This document shows, piece after piece, positions 1-7,960 of a stretch of 43,534 bases of DNA. Positions within the stretch are counted from its first letter, which is position 1; each line of letters begins with the position of its first letter. The stretch is taken from assembly GCF_009936215.1 (NCBI RefSeq), contig NZ_AP019553.1, forward strand, positions 1 to 43,534, read 5' to 3'. Origin of the DNA: Athalassotoga saccharophila. GTDB lineage: Bacteria; Thermotogota; Thermotogae; Mesoaciditogales; Mesoaciditogaceae. Below the pieces are notes generated by a model. The model saw only the letters and a list, made by a program, of their open reading frames with translations. It had not been told where the DNA came from and did not search any database. Position numbers and translations under genes: made by a program.

Positions 1-1446
1 ATGGAATATAACGATGAAACATTGCATAAAGTTACAAAAGTTGAAGATAAGAACATAGTGGTTTTAGATAATGCTATAGTTGAAGCACGATATGTTATGT
101 CTCTTAATGAACAAAAGTTATTTCTTGCTTTGGTATCTTTAATAGGACAAGATGATGAAGAACTTAAGAAATATTTTATCAATGCTAATGCTTTAAAAAG
201 TATTCTAAACATTCAAAGTAAAAACATATATGATGACGTTAAAACAATAGCACGTCGTTTGGTAAAAAAAACTTTATTTATTGAAGATAAGTCAAGAAAA
301 AAATGGGTAGAGTACCCTTTATTCTCTGTGATGGAGTACGAAGATGGAGTTCTATACGTAGAATTTAATCAGAAGATAAAACCCTTTTTGCTAAAGATAA
401 AACAAGAGTTTACTAAATTTCAGCTGAAAGAATTTAAACCTTTTAAATCAAAGTATTCTATAAGAATTTATCAGTTGCTTAAACAATATGCTATTTTAGG
501 TGAAAGGCTTTTTGATATTATTGATTTGAGATTAAAACTTGGTATAGAAGAGAAAGAGTTAAAACAATTTATCGAATTTAGAAGATACGTTTTAGATATA
601 GCTCAACGTGAACTTGAAAATACACCTATGGCTTTTGATTGGATAGCCGTGAAAGAAGGGCATAAATTTACTAAAATAAAATTCATTTTGAAAAATAAAA
701 TCAAAGCAATCTCTGCTTTGGAAACTTCTTACGTAAAGGCTAAAGAACAGGAAGGAACTACCGCTCAAGTTGGTTCAGACCCTTCTGAATTTCAATCTCC
801 AGAACAGGAAGTAGTTGAATCAATAAATGATAATGAAAGAACTATAGGAGAACTTATCTTGTTGTTGCCAAAAAATGAAAGAACTAAAAATGCTGAAAAA
901 CTTATCTCGGAACTTTTACAGAATCACGATAAAGAGTATATAGCCAAGCAAATTGATTATACAAATAATCATAACACAAAGAATTATCTTGCCTATTTGA
1001 AGAAAGCCGTCGACAATGATTATGCCAATTTTGAAAAATCAGAATTGGAAGATAAAATTAAAATTGAGCAGCTGACAAAGCGTATGCAAAGCGAACTTGA
1101 ACAACTTGAGAAAAAATTAAAGCATGATATCGATTCTCATATTTTTGCTGAAGAGAAGAGAATTTATAAGTCATATATGAATTCATTAACTAAAGAACAG
1201 CAAGAACAACTTCGAAATGAATTTATGCCTAAAGCATTAGCCCAAGAGCCTGGGTTACGCGATATGGCATTGGATTTTGCAATAGAAAGACTTATAACTG
1301 AAAAGATAATTGGAGAAAGTGAAGAATTGAGGAACAGGATATCTGATTTAAAAAATCGTCTTGAACAAAACGCTGCTCAAATTATAGAGCAGCAAAAAGA
1401 ACAATACATAGAGCAAATTGAAGGACTTAAAAACAGAAATAAATAA
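1..1446 (+). CDS. rep: Rep_3-family plasmid replication initiator
   Basis: Plasmid replication initiator expected to bind the iterons at 43337-43468 and open the origin. The N-terminal part has the Rep_3 signature: residues 20-50 read like the family's first winged-helix start (VLDNAIVEARYVMSLNEQKL) and about residues 145-162 carry the second conserved block (FKSKYSIRIYQLLKQY). Residues 1-240 are the initiator; the remaining half is a Glu/Lys/Gln-rich helical extension (about 270-481) with coiled-coil character, making the protein longer than most Rep_3 members. The start is fixed by an AGGAGG 8 nt upstream, which lies at the very end of the window (about 43520-43526), so the molecule is circular. 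The iterons directly upstream make autoregulation by Rep likely. Family call is firm; the role of the C-terminal extension is unknown. Confidence 0.9.
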   Translation: MEYNDETLHKVTKVEDKNIVVLDNAIVEARYVMSLNEQKLFLALVSLIGQDDEELKKYFINANALKSILNIQSKNIYDDVKTIARRLVKKTLFIEDKSRKKWVEYPLFSVMEYEDGVLYVEFNQKIKPFLLKIKQEFTKFQLKEFKPFKSKYSIRIYQLLKQYAILGERLFDIIDLRLKLGIEEKELKQFIEFRRYVLDIAQRELENTPMAFDWIAVKEGHKFTKIKFILKNKIKAISALETSYVKAKEQEGTTAQVGSDPSEFQSPEQEVVESINDNERTIGELILLLPKNERTKNAEKLISELLQNHDKEYIAKQIDYTNNHNTKNYLAYLKKAVDNDYANFEKSELEDKIKIEQLTKRMQSELEQLEKKLKHDIDSHIFAEEKRIYKSYMNSLTKEQQEQLRNEFMPKALAQEPGLRDMALDFAIERLITEKIIGESEELRNRISDLKNRLEQNAAQIIEQQKEQYIEQIEGLKNRNK

Positions 1447-1582
1447 AAGTAAAATTCAAGCGCCTAAATTACAACAAATACTCAATTTATTAATGCTGGT
1501 CCTTGATATGTTAGAGAGAGCAAACTGAGAAAAATTTTTAAAATTTGATAGATCAAAAGAACATATATTTTAGCAGACCCAT

Positions 1583-1846
1583 TCAAATAATGCCATCTTT
1601 TATCAGAATCATTTTTATTGTTGCAGAAATAGATAGCCCTAATTTTTTGGCATAATTTTCTAGAGACTCTTTTTGCTTTTTGTTGAGGTTTATAAAAACT
1701 TGTTCTGAAGCTTTTTCATCATCAGTTTTTTTAGGTCTGCCTATTTTTTTACCTTTTGATATTTTGTCAACCATATCGGCTTTTTTGATAAATTCTGAAA
1801 TTTTTTTGTCTTGGGGATTTAAGTCATTTAATTCTACTATATCCAT
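1583..1846 (-). CDS. Small ribbon-helix-helix protein, probable ParA partner
   Basis: An 87-residue basic protein encoded just downstream of parA on the same strand, 34 bp away. The C-terminal half (about residues 48-87, with VFINLNKKQKESLENYAKKL followed by a second helix ending in KMILIKDGII) has the strand-helix-helix layout of CopG/Arc-type repressors; the N-terminal 45 residues are Lys-rich and probably flexible. Small RHH proteins commonly serve as the centromere-binding ParB-type partner of single-domain ParA ATPases, and the ATPase-then-DNA-binder order fits. An AGGAGG sits a few bases before the ATG. I infer the partition role from context; a stand-alone repressor is the alternative. 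No parS-like repeat was identified with confidence. Confidence 0.7.
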   Translation of the reverse strand: MDIVELNDLNPQDKKISEFIKKADMVDKISKGKKIGRPKKTDDEKASEQVFINLNKKQKESLENYAKKLGLSISATIKMILIKDGII

Positions 1847-1880
1847 TTCGCCCTCCTAAATATTTGCATTATTATGCTTG

Positions 1881-2534
1881 TTATTTATATGTTTTAAATT
1901 GTATTAAACTATTTATTTCTGTTATTAACAGTTGCATTTCTTTAGAAGCTTTACTATGAGGTTTTAATTCTAAAACAGTTAATCCATGTTCATATGCTAC
2001 CTTAAAATCATTTCTGCTGTGGATCACTGTGTCAAGTAAGTTTAAATATTGAGGGTTATTTTTGATGTATAATTTAAGTTCTTCTATTCTTTTTTGTGAT
2101 CTACTATCAACATTATTTATCAAAACACAGGTGCTTATTAATCTGCCCAAAATATCACTTGCTTCTTTTAAAATATTTCTGAATTTCTGTAGTCCAAAAA
2201 TTTCTATTTGAGATATTCCCACAGGTGTTATTATTAAATCTGCCTTTGCGAGGATAAATCTATTGATTTGTGAGTCATAACCACCAGAATCTATAACTAT
2301 AAGATTGTCTGTTCTCCCCTTATATATTGATAAAACAGACTCTATCTCCGCAATATTAGTTGGTGTTAGACATTCTATAGTTTCTCTTTTATTTAAAGTT
2401 CTTAATTGATTGAATAATACGGAAGAATGTTGACTGTCGAGGTCAATAATGGCACATTGGTTAGCATAAGCATAGTTAATAGCCAATGTTGATTTTCCAA
2501 CGCCACCTTTTTGATGAGCAAACAATATTATCAT
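1881..2534 (-). CDS. parA: ParA-type partition ATPase
   Basis: 217-residue ParA/MinD-superfamily ATPase for plasmid segregation. The deviant Walker A motif KGGVGKST is at residues 9-16, with the signature first lysine. A Walker A'-type aspartate occurs in IIDLDSQHSS (about residues 29-38), and VIDSGGYDSQ (about 80-89) is the Walker B region. The protein lacks an N-terminal HTH, so it is a small type Ib-like or MinD-like form that would rely on the downstream RHH protein for DNA binding. The start is the ATG at 2534, preceded by AAGGAG. Transcribed divergently from the phase-variable locus to its right. Confidence 0.9.
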   Translation of the reverse strand: MIILFAHQKGGVGKSTLAINYAYANQCAIIDLDSQHSSVLFNQLRTLNKRETIECLTPTNIAEIESVLSIYKGRTDNLIVIDSGGYDSQINRFILAKADLIITPVGISQIEIFGLQKFRNILKEASDILGRLISTCVLINNVDSRSQKRIEELKLYIKNNPQYLNLLDTVIHSRNDFKVAYEHGLTVLELKPHSKASKEMQLLITEINSLIQFKTYK

Positions 2535-2876
2535 TTTTAATCTCCTTATTTTGATATTTATTTCGTCAATATTATACCATAAAATATAATATAATTAATA
2601 TATAATACTGAATATTTTAGTTTTTAATATTATTTTACTATAATAAAACTTGAATAAAAAATAGGCGTTGATTGTATGACATTCAAATCATATCTTCCAC
2701 TTTGTTTCGCTGAAAAATTTTCTTCTAATCTATCACATAAACTGTAAATTCATTATGGTATTTTAAATGCTAAAATTTGAATGTAGAAGGTGAAAAACTT
2801 ATTAGAAGAGATTACTTTTATGAAATGGTAGAAGATTCAACACAACACCTTGCATAAGGTCAAGCAAAGTAACTTA
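2535..2876. other. Non-coding stretch upstream of parA
   Basis: About 340 bp of very AT-rich DNA. The first 80 bp next to parA contain several TATAAT-like runs (2570-2610) suitable for a parA promoter on the minus strand. A small dyad (ACCTT-GCAT-AAGGT, near 2846-2860) is visible. No convincing gene; a 26-codon open stretch around 2785-2860 on the plus strand looks like a remnant at best. Confidence 0.5.
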
Positions 2877-3240
2877 AAAGCCCTATGTTAAATTCACATA
2901 ATTTTAAAATGTTTGTTAGTGGTTACATCATGAAAACAACACAAACACGACTAAAGTTTTTCAAACCTTTGCCGATAATTCATTTGAGGTGAGAAAATGC
3001 AGGGGTAACACTTCATTTCGATTTTCCATTTGTTATCAAATCCAAATTGTATCTTAAAGTAATAACTCGAGAAAGAGAGAGAGAGAGAGAGAGCCAGAAT
3101 TAATAGAAATAGTAGGCAATTCTGTCTTTGTTCCCCATGATGAATTTTTATACAGGATATATCTTCAGAGTGGAGAATTTTGTTATCCCACAAACAACCA
3201 CGGAATAAAAGTTATAGACAAAGTCCCATGGGCTTCTACA
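2877..3240 (+). repeat. Left copy of an inverted 5' module
   Basis: This stretch recurs in inverted orientation at about 10215-10622. Similarity is patchy over the upstream part (2877-2990), essentially perfect from about 3003 to 3140 apart from one AG unit, then fades beyond about 3230 where the two downstream coding halves diverge. It contains the presumed promoter/leader, the start of a reading frame and the AG tract. The pair lies 7 kb apart facing each other, so homologous recombination could invert the DNA between them. Confidence 0.85.
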
Positions 3241-3630
3241 AAAATATCTTCAAACTCCCACGTAAAGATTGACAATGTCCAGATATCGGACACATATCCC
3301 ATAGACTGGAAATTCCCTTACGAAAAGAGAGTCTTTTACAAAGGTCAAGACAATATGGCCTCGACCTTGTTTTGTGTTTATGGCATAAATAAGCCCGCAC
3401 TTTTTACGTTTTTGTTTTTAAACAAAAATAAAAGATTGTTACTCATGAGAGAGCGCATTATAAACCGCTCTCCTAAAGTTCAAATATTCGACAGATTCAA
3501 GTTTAATTCATCTTACCTGAAGGGTGGTGACGAATATGTGCTTGGATACGTCGTAGACGGTAGATTACTCGTGCTAAGAAGTATCGAGTACAAGGATTGG
3601 ATATATGATTTTTCTAAAAATATTTTATAA
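3002..3630 (+). pseudogene. Frame-broken or phase-variable gene of unknown family (left paralogue)
   Basis: Two open frames that meet at the AG tract. The upstream frame (from about 3002) encodes about 30 residues, GVTLHFDFPFVIKSKLYLKV and then Arg-Glu repeats. The downstream frame (open from 3058 to the stop at 3628-3630) encodes about 180 residues and has no start codon before Met at 3355, so it must depend on the upstream part. The right paralogue (9838-10497) has the same layout, nearly the same first 60 residues after the tract, and a diverged C-terminal half sharing a phenylalanine-rich LFLN/LFFN strand, FKFNSS, a GG(D/E)(E/D)YVL block and a final YDFSK. A second defect may exist at the beginning: the ATG at 2997 after GAGGTGAG reads only three codons before TAA unless the G4 run becomes G5. 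I do not recognise the family. Whether this is a contingency gene in the OFF state or a decaying pseudogene cannot be settled from one sequence. Confidence 0.6.
3074..3093 (+). repeat. (AG)10 dinucleotide tract within a reading frame
   Basis: Ten uninterrupted AG units following CTCGAGAA and ending in CC. The upstream frame reads ...KLYLKVITRERER and enters the tract, then stops at 3101-3103; the downstream coding frame (PELIEIVGNSVFVPHDEF...) is in a different phase. Nine or twelve units would join the two frames. The inverted copy has eleven units. Confidence 0.9.
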
Positions 3631-3647
3631 TCAAGGAGATGATTGGA

Positions 3648-3968
3648 ATGTATGAAATTAATGGGATTGGAAATAATAATACTCAGTATTATGGAATCAC
3701 GCCGTCTTCAGATTCGACGGTTGCGCCAAGAAATATTTCAATTTCAAATAATACAAATGGCTCTCATTTCAACACTAATGATGGACCTAGTTCATTGCCA
3801 AATACAAGTGATGTTTATCATCATGTTATCGATTCAGCTGAATCTTCAGCTGCACATGGAGATTTGATACATAATTTAGATGAACAATATACTGAATATA
3901 TGAATTCTGAAGGTCTTACACCAGCAGAGTTGCGAGCGGATCAAGACCAAGAAGAAGGTAGTGATTAA
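3648..3968 (+). CDS. Small secreted-peptide-like protein (left paralogue)
   Basis: 106-residue protein starting 17 bp after the preceding gene. The ATG at 3648 is chosen because AAGGAG lies 9 nt upstream; the ATG at 3639 is too close to it. It is Asn/Ser/Thr-rich with an acidic tail (ends DQDQEEGSD) and has no cysteine or membrane segment. The N-terminus shares a motif with the other small protein at 9494-9808: IG-x-N...Y-(G/N)-ITP-x3-ST-x2-P-x-N. After that motif the two sequences differ. A shared leader with variable cargo is typical of ribosomally made peptides, and the other cassette carries CPBP membrane proteases, so a peptide precursor is a reasonable hypothesis. No known leader class is recognised. 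Confidence 0.65.
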   Translation: MYEINGIGNNNTQYYGITPSSDSTVAPRNISISNNTNGSHFNTNDGPSSLPNTSDVYHHVIDSAESSAAHGDLIHNLDEQYTEYMNSEGLTPAELRADQDQEEGSD

Positions 3969-3983
3969 ATCTTATTTCCCAAA

Positions 3984-4016
3984 GCATCCGGTCATTTGAG
4001 AAAATGGCTGGATGTG
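3984..4016 (+). promoter_or_regulatory. Hairpin between small-peptide gene and YVTN gene
   Basis: Arms around GCATCCGGTCATTT and AAATGGCTGGATG with a GAGA loop form an imperfect hairpin just after the stop of the small protein. There is no T-run, so it is more likely an mRNA-stabilising or processing element than a terminator. The second small-protein gene is also followed by a hairpin (9455-9482). Confidence 0.55.
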
Positions 4017-4043
4017 CAAATAAAGTACAAAGGAGATGATGAT

Positions 4044-5039
4044 ATGAGAAGATATTTATTCTGGTTCATTATGATCACGATTGTAGTGCCTAATTTTGTA
4101 ATTGCTTCAACGATAGCAGATATTCCTGTAGGCAAGTGGCCGGATAGTGTTTGTATAAATCCCAAAACGGATATGATCTACGTTGCTGACTGGGGAAATA
4201 ACACTGTCAGCGTGATAAACGGTAAGAATTACTCTGAAGTAGCAGTTATAACTGTTGGCTCTTCACCTATTTCTATCGGTGTAAATCCTGTAACAAACAG
4301 AATTTATGTTGTAAATTTTAACGATAACACAATTAGCGTAATAGATGGTACAAATAATTCTGTGATTGCGACCATACCTTTGTCGATTGCCGAAAATTAT
4401 CCTGCCTGCGTTAGCATAGATTCGGGTAGGAATATTATATATGTAACTAATTCGATAGGCAATACAGTAACCGTAATAAACGGTAATGATAATTCCATTA
4501 TAACATCTGCACAGATAAGTAGCGGCCTTAGCGGAGCATATGGAGTGGCATTAAATCCAATCACAAATATAATTTACGTTACCAATTTCAAACAAAATAA
4601 AGTCAGTGTAATAAGTGGCAAAATATTACTTTCGACTTTAGGATATTCCAATTCATTAATATTATCAAATGTATTAGTTGGAGAACAACCGGGAACTATT
4701 GCTGTAAATCCATACACAAATACGATTTATGTTGCTAACTGGGGGAATGGAACTCTTAGCATAATAGATGGCACAAATAATTCTGTAATTAAAACCCTGC
4801 ACGTTGGAAATAATCCGGATGGCATAGCTGTCGATACCCGTACGGATATAATCTACGTTTCTAACTGGGGAAGTAACACAGTCAGCGTAATAAATGGAAA
4901 GAACAATTCAATTTTAAAAAATATATATGTTGGAAGAGGACCATGGGGCATATGTGTGGATCAAAATAAGAATATAGTCTATGTTGCCGTTGAAGGGCTG
5001 AATATGGTAAAGGCCATTCGCGGTTTTACGGCACCATGA
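4044..5039 (+). CDS. Secreted YVTN beta-propeller protein
   Basis: 332-residue exported protein. The ATG at 4044 (AAAGGAG 9 nt upstream) gives a clean signal peptide, MRRYLFWFIMITIVVPNFV followed by a small-residue cleavage region (IAS). The rest is a run of about seven YVTN-type blades of roughly 42 residues, each with the pattern VNPxTNxIYVxNxxxNTVSVIDG. Such 40-residue repeat propellers are surface-exposed binding or adhesion modules; no enzymatic residues are expected. It follows the small peptide gene in the same direction and is followed by a paralogue (6327-7520) that was its direct neighbour before an IS3-family insertion. Ligand unknown; binding the neighbouring peptide or a cell-surface partner is speculation. 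Confidence 0.85.
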   Translation: MRRYLFWFIMITIVVPNFVIASTIADIPVGKWPDSVCINPKTDMIYVADWGNNTVSVINGKNYSEVAVITVGSSPISIGVNPVTNRIYVVNFNDNTISVIDGTNNSVIATIPLSIAENYPACVSIDSGRNIIYVTNSIGNTVTVINGNDNSIITSAQISSGLSGAYGVALNPITNIIYVTNFKQNKVSVISGKILLSTLGYSNSLILSNVLVGEQPGTIAVNPYTNTIYVANWGNGTLSIIDGTNNSVIKTLHVGNNPDGIAVDTRTDIIYVSNWGSNTVSVINGKNNSILKNIYVGRGPWGICVDQNKNIVYVAVEGLNMVKAIRGFTAP

Positions 5040-5156
5040 AATAAGAAGAGGAGGGAACAAATGTGATATGCCCCCAAAGTTGATACAGTCAAAAGTAGAG
5101 ACCTTGTACTTATGAATGTATCATTGCAGGATCAACTGATCCTGCAAAAGTCGAAT

Positions 5157-5962
5157 TCAGTAAGACCTAAGATAGAATTTTACAGGTGTTTCGTAATCAA
5201 TCGCACTATGTGGTCTTTGATAATTATACCATTTGAACCAGTCCGTTATGGATGATTTTATCTCGTCGATAGATAAAAGGTCAAAATCAATTCCTTTGAG
5301 GCATTCGTCGCTGAATCTGGAATTGAATCCTTCGCTGAAGCCATTCTGGTAAGGCTTGCCTTTATCTATGAACTCGTGCTTGATTCTGTTGTTGGAAAGG
5401 AAGAGATTGAAATTTTTCCTGAATTCAGAGCCGTTATCGGTTCTAAAGACTCTGGGTCTTGAGAAGAGTTTTATTGAGTTTTCAAAGACCTCAAGGACTT
5501 TCTGACCGGAAATGGAGAAGTCCATGTAATAAGATATGATTCTTTTTGAGAAATCATCTATGATGACAAAGATTCTAAACTTTCTTCTTCTTACCATACG
5601 CTCGACGAAATCAGCAGACCAAACATGGCCTGGAAACAAGGGCTGAGTGAATTGAGAATAACGCTGATGGGTATGAATGCGTCTTGATACATTTAGAAGT
5701 CTTTGAAGGTCACAAGATGTATAAATACGATATACCTTCTTATGATTGATGCTTTATCTTGTTTTAAAAGAGCGAAGATACGTCTGTATCCGAAGGAAGG
5801 ATTTCGCAAAGCGATATCTTTTATCTTCTCTTCCAAAGGGTCGTAATGTTTGTTATCACCTTTGATGATACGATAAACGGTGGAACGTGACAGGTTGAAA
5901 TCTTTTGAAATACGCGTTATAGGTAAGCCGAATGAGACAAGGAAAGAGATGATCTGGTTCAA
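5157..5962 (-). pseudogene. IS3-family transposase OrfB, frameshifted
   Basis: Catalytic part of the IS3 transposase in two frames. Codons from 5962 to about 5695 give the HTH_21 region (SFGYRRIFALLKQDKASIIR), and from about 5690 to 5157 the rve integrase core with the DDE residues visible in order: D in WSADFVE, D in FRTDNGSEF and E in NGFSEGFNSRF, ending with NYQRPHSAIDYETPVKFYL. The frames are interrupted by a frameshift near 5640-5695, so no complete OrfB can be made without recoding. Confidence 0.8.
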
Positions 5963-6222
5963 AGGTTGTTTTTAGAGAATTCTCTGAGAGCATTGATTTC
6001 TAATTCTTTTTCAGCGAGCAATTTCTTGAGTTCAGCGTTTTCAGATTCGAGCAAGAGAAGACGTTTTGCATCGTTGGTAGAGAACCCTGAGAACTTTTGA
6101 ACCCATTTGTAATAGGTAGAAGAAGAGATTTGATACTTTCTGCATACTTCAGATACAGAAGTGACTTTAGCCTCTGTAAGAATCTGGATGATCTTTTCGA
6201 CTGAGAACTTTGAAACTTTCAT
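5959..6222 (-). CDS. IS3-family transposase OrfA
   Basis: 87-residue helix-turn-helix protein. Residues 1-50 carry the IS3 OrfA HTH (KFSVEKIIQILTEAKVTSVS then EVCRKYQISSSTYYKWVQKF), and residues 57-85 form the leucine-zipper-like coiled coil (LLLLESENAELKKLLAEKEL). In intact elements it is joined to OrfB by a -1 programmed frameshift; here the overlap with orfB is only 4 bp and orfB is damaged, so the element is probably not autonomous. Confidence 0.85.
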   Translation of the reverse strand: MKVSKFSVEKIIQILTEAKVTSVSEVCRKYQISSSTYYKWVQKFSGFSTNDAKRLLLLESENAELKKLLAEKELEINALREFSKNNL

Positions 6223-6326
6223 GATGCACCTCCCAAAAATATTTTACAAAAGATTCTACTTTTGAACGTATCTTTTTAGGGGAGCATCACAAATGAAAAA
6301 GACCTACTCTAAAGGAGATAATCGAT

Positions 6327-7520
6327 ATGAGGAAAATCTTTTTGATCTTTTCATGTTTCTTGATTGGAATTTTAGGATTTTCTTACACTATTTCCGGATA
6401 CGTGGACGATGCGAATCAAAATGCCATACCGGGCGTGAACATCCTCGTCAACGGTCAACCATTTACATTCTCGAACACGGACGGCTCATGGAGCGTTCAA
6501 TCGAGTGGTACAGTAAAGATAGAACCATATCTGAAATGGTGGAAATTTGACCCTCGGGAGGTAACTTTAGATAATTCTCAAACCAACGTTGATTTTGTTG
6601 GATCATACACAGGGCCAGAGTTGAGTGAAATAACGGTTGGTACATCTCCGGATGCCGGCTTTTTTGATCCCAAAAACGGGATGGTCTACGTCGCAGACAA
6701 TTTGGATAACAGCATCGTCGTGATAAATGGTCAAAAAGACACATTCGAGAACGTATTTCAAAATATCCCCGTCGGGGTAAATCCATCCGCGCTCGCGATA
6801 AATCCCGACACAGGGCTTATGTACATAGCCAACGAAAGTGCAACGGCCTTTTATTCTATAGGGATTTACAATACTGTTAAAAACAGATTCGAAGGTTCAA
6901 TTCCTTTGAATTATGCCCCAGGTGGAATAGGAATAGATCAAAAGACGGATACTTTATATGTCACCGAAAGTTACAATTCGGCTTATTATGGAAATCGTGT
7001 AGATGTTATAGACCTAAAGACAAACTCGATTATCGGCAGAATAAATGTGGGAAATGACCCATGCTGTATATTCGTTGATCAGGATACAAACAGGATCTAC
7101 GTTGTGAATAATTATGATAACACGCTTAGCGTGATCGATGGGAATAATGTAATTGCGACCATACCGGTTGGACAGGCACCGCTTAGCGTTTGCGCAGACA
7201 AAGATAAAATTTATGTCGCCAACTCTGGAGATAACACCGTCAGCGTCATAAGCGCGAATACTTACGAATTGTTAAAAACAATTCCAGTAGGAATACACCC
7301 CAGTTCGGTTGTAATAGATCCAAAAGACGACCTTATCTTTGTTGCAAACACGGACAGCAATTCGGTAAGTGTAATAGATGGATCAACGGATCGTGTTATA
7401 AGCGTTATACCCGATTCATACTCTCCTTACTCTTTGGTCATAAATTTTGCCATGAAAAAACTTTACATGATAAATCAAAAAAGCAATAATGTTACCGTTG
7501 TGGATTATTATGGAATATAG
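6327..7520 (+). CDS. Secreted YVTN beta-propeller protein with N-terminal carboxypeptidase-regulatory-like domain
   Basis: 397 residues. ATG at 6327 follows AAAGGAG by 9 nt. Residues 1-20 are a signal peptide (MRKIFLIFSCFLIGILGFSY). Residues 20-95 match the carboxypeptidase regulatory-like beta-sandwich (ISGYVDDANQNAIPGVNILV, then a NTDGSWSV turn and FDPREVTLDNSQTNVDF). From about residue 100 to the end there are seven YVTN blades (for example DTNRIYVVNNYDNTLSVIDG). It resembles the protein at 4044-5039 in its propeller but has the extra domain, typical of surface or envelope proteins that display a binding domain. Both genes are in the same direction after the left small peptide. Function beyond binding is not evident. 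Confidence 0.85.
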   Translation: MRKIFLIFSCFLIGILGFSYTISGYVDDANQNAIPGVNILVNGQPFTFSNTDGSWSVQSSGTVKIEPYLKWWKFDPREVTLDNSQTNVDFVGSYTGPELSEITVGTSPDAGFFDPKNGMVYVADNLDNSIVVINGQKDTFENVFQNIPVGVNPSALAINPDTGLMYIANESATAFYSIGIYNTVKNRFEGSIPLNYAPGGIGIDQKTDTLYVTESYNSAYYGNRVDVIDLKTNSIIGRINVGNDPCCIFVDQDTNRIYVVNNYDNTLSVIDGNNVIATIPVGQAPLSVCADKDKIYVANSGDNTVSVISANTYELLKTIPVGIHPSSVVIDPKDDLIFVANTDSNSVSVIDGSTDRVISVIPDSYSPYSLVINFAMKKLYMINQKSNNVTVVDYYGI

Positions 7521-7651
7521 ATTGTCCGCGATTTTGACTAGTGTGGCTGAGAAATTGTGTTAACTCTAATGGGTGGAAGTCTCATCGAAATAATGCCTAA
7601 CCAGCAGTTTCGTAGTTAGCCTTGGAGATATTCAGGTAACTGAATACTTTA
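7521..7651. other. Intergenic stretch after the YVTN operon
   Basis: 131 bp without a gene. It contains a weak dyad (CTAAC near 7600 paired with GTTAG near 7615). It may be part of a degraded element because the adjoining 118 bp are insertion-sequence relics. I see no clear terminator. Confidence 0.35.
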
Positions 7652-7740
7652 AGATACTCTAATAAAATCAATAGTGTACAGTTATACAGTATTTTATTTT
7701 TTTAATCAAAGTTCTTCAACTATTATTCTACACGAGTATA
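7652..7740. mobile_element. Internally deleted IS110-family relic (both ends, no transposase)
   Basis: The first about 69 bp (AGATACTCTAATAAAATCAA...) match the right end of the IS110 element at 17631-17700 and the last 20 bp (TATTATTCTACACGAGTATA) match its left end. Everything between is missing, leaving a MITE-like remnant. Confidence 0.75.
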
Positions 7741-7769
7741 TTTCTGATCAAAGATGTGCGAAATGTGGG
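7741..7769. mobile_element. IS1634-family terminal remnant
   Basis: The 29 bp ending GATGTGCGAAATGTGGG are the reverse complement of the left end of the IS1634-family element found whole at 34427-36270 (CCCACATTTCGCACATC...). It abuts the IS110 relic, so the IS110 element apparently inserted into an IS1634 copy that has since been lost. Confidence 0.75.
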
Positions 7770-7960
7770 ATATACCTTTTGAAATGCCGGCAGTAAAAAC
7801 TGAACTCCTTCCAGTAACAGACATGTAAAAGAACGAAACAAATTTAGTTTGTTTGCTATACCCTTATATCTGAGCCTCCTATTCACTTCACTATCTTACA
7901 AAATTTCATTCAATTTCGAATAAAGTCTAATGTTTTATCAATGAATTTCATCACGTAAAT
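7770..7960. other. Intergenic stretch at the point where the two operons converge
   Basis: About 190 bp with no open frame of note and no clear terminator. It separates the plus-strand YVTN genes from the minus-strand CPBP gene. Confidence 0.4.

Larger units (their letters stand above)
5062..6291 (-). mobile_element. IS3-family insertion sequence
   Basis: About 1.23 kb element between the two YVTN genes. The ends are imperfect inverted repeats: TGTGATATGCCCCC at the left and the complement of TGTGATGCTCCCC at the right, continuing into ...TCAAAAGTAGA on both sides. It holds orfA and a broken orfB. A target duplication is not clear (flanks AAA and AAT). Joining the flanks gives a normal ribosome-binding site and ATG, so it landed in the intergenic space of the YVTN operon. 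Confidence 0.85.

Noticed and set aside
2951-3193. 80-residue minus-strand open frame across the left AG tract, and its 60-residue equivalent at 10305-10487 on the plus strand
   Set aside because: They are the antisense of the repeat module; a low-complexity Leu/Ser stretch comes from the CT repeats and there is no ribosome-binding site.
6293-6550. 85-residue frame overlapping the second YVTN gene
   Set aside because: The YVTN frame at 6327 has a signal peptide, a domain structure and a good start site; the other frame is a by-product of the operon leader and the IS3 junction.
7521-7651. Structured RNA or group II intron fragment
   Set aside because: Only a weak 5-bp dyad can be seen and no conserved intron domain was recognised.
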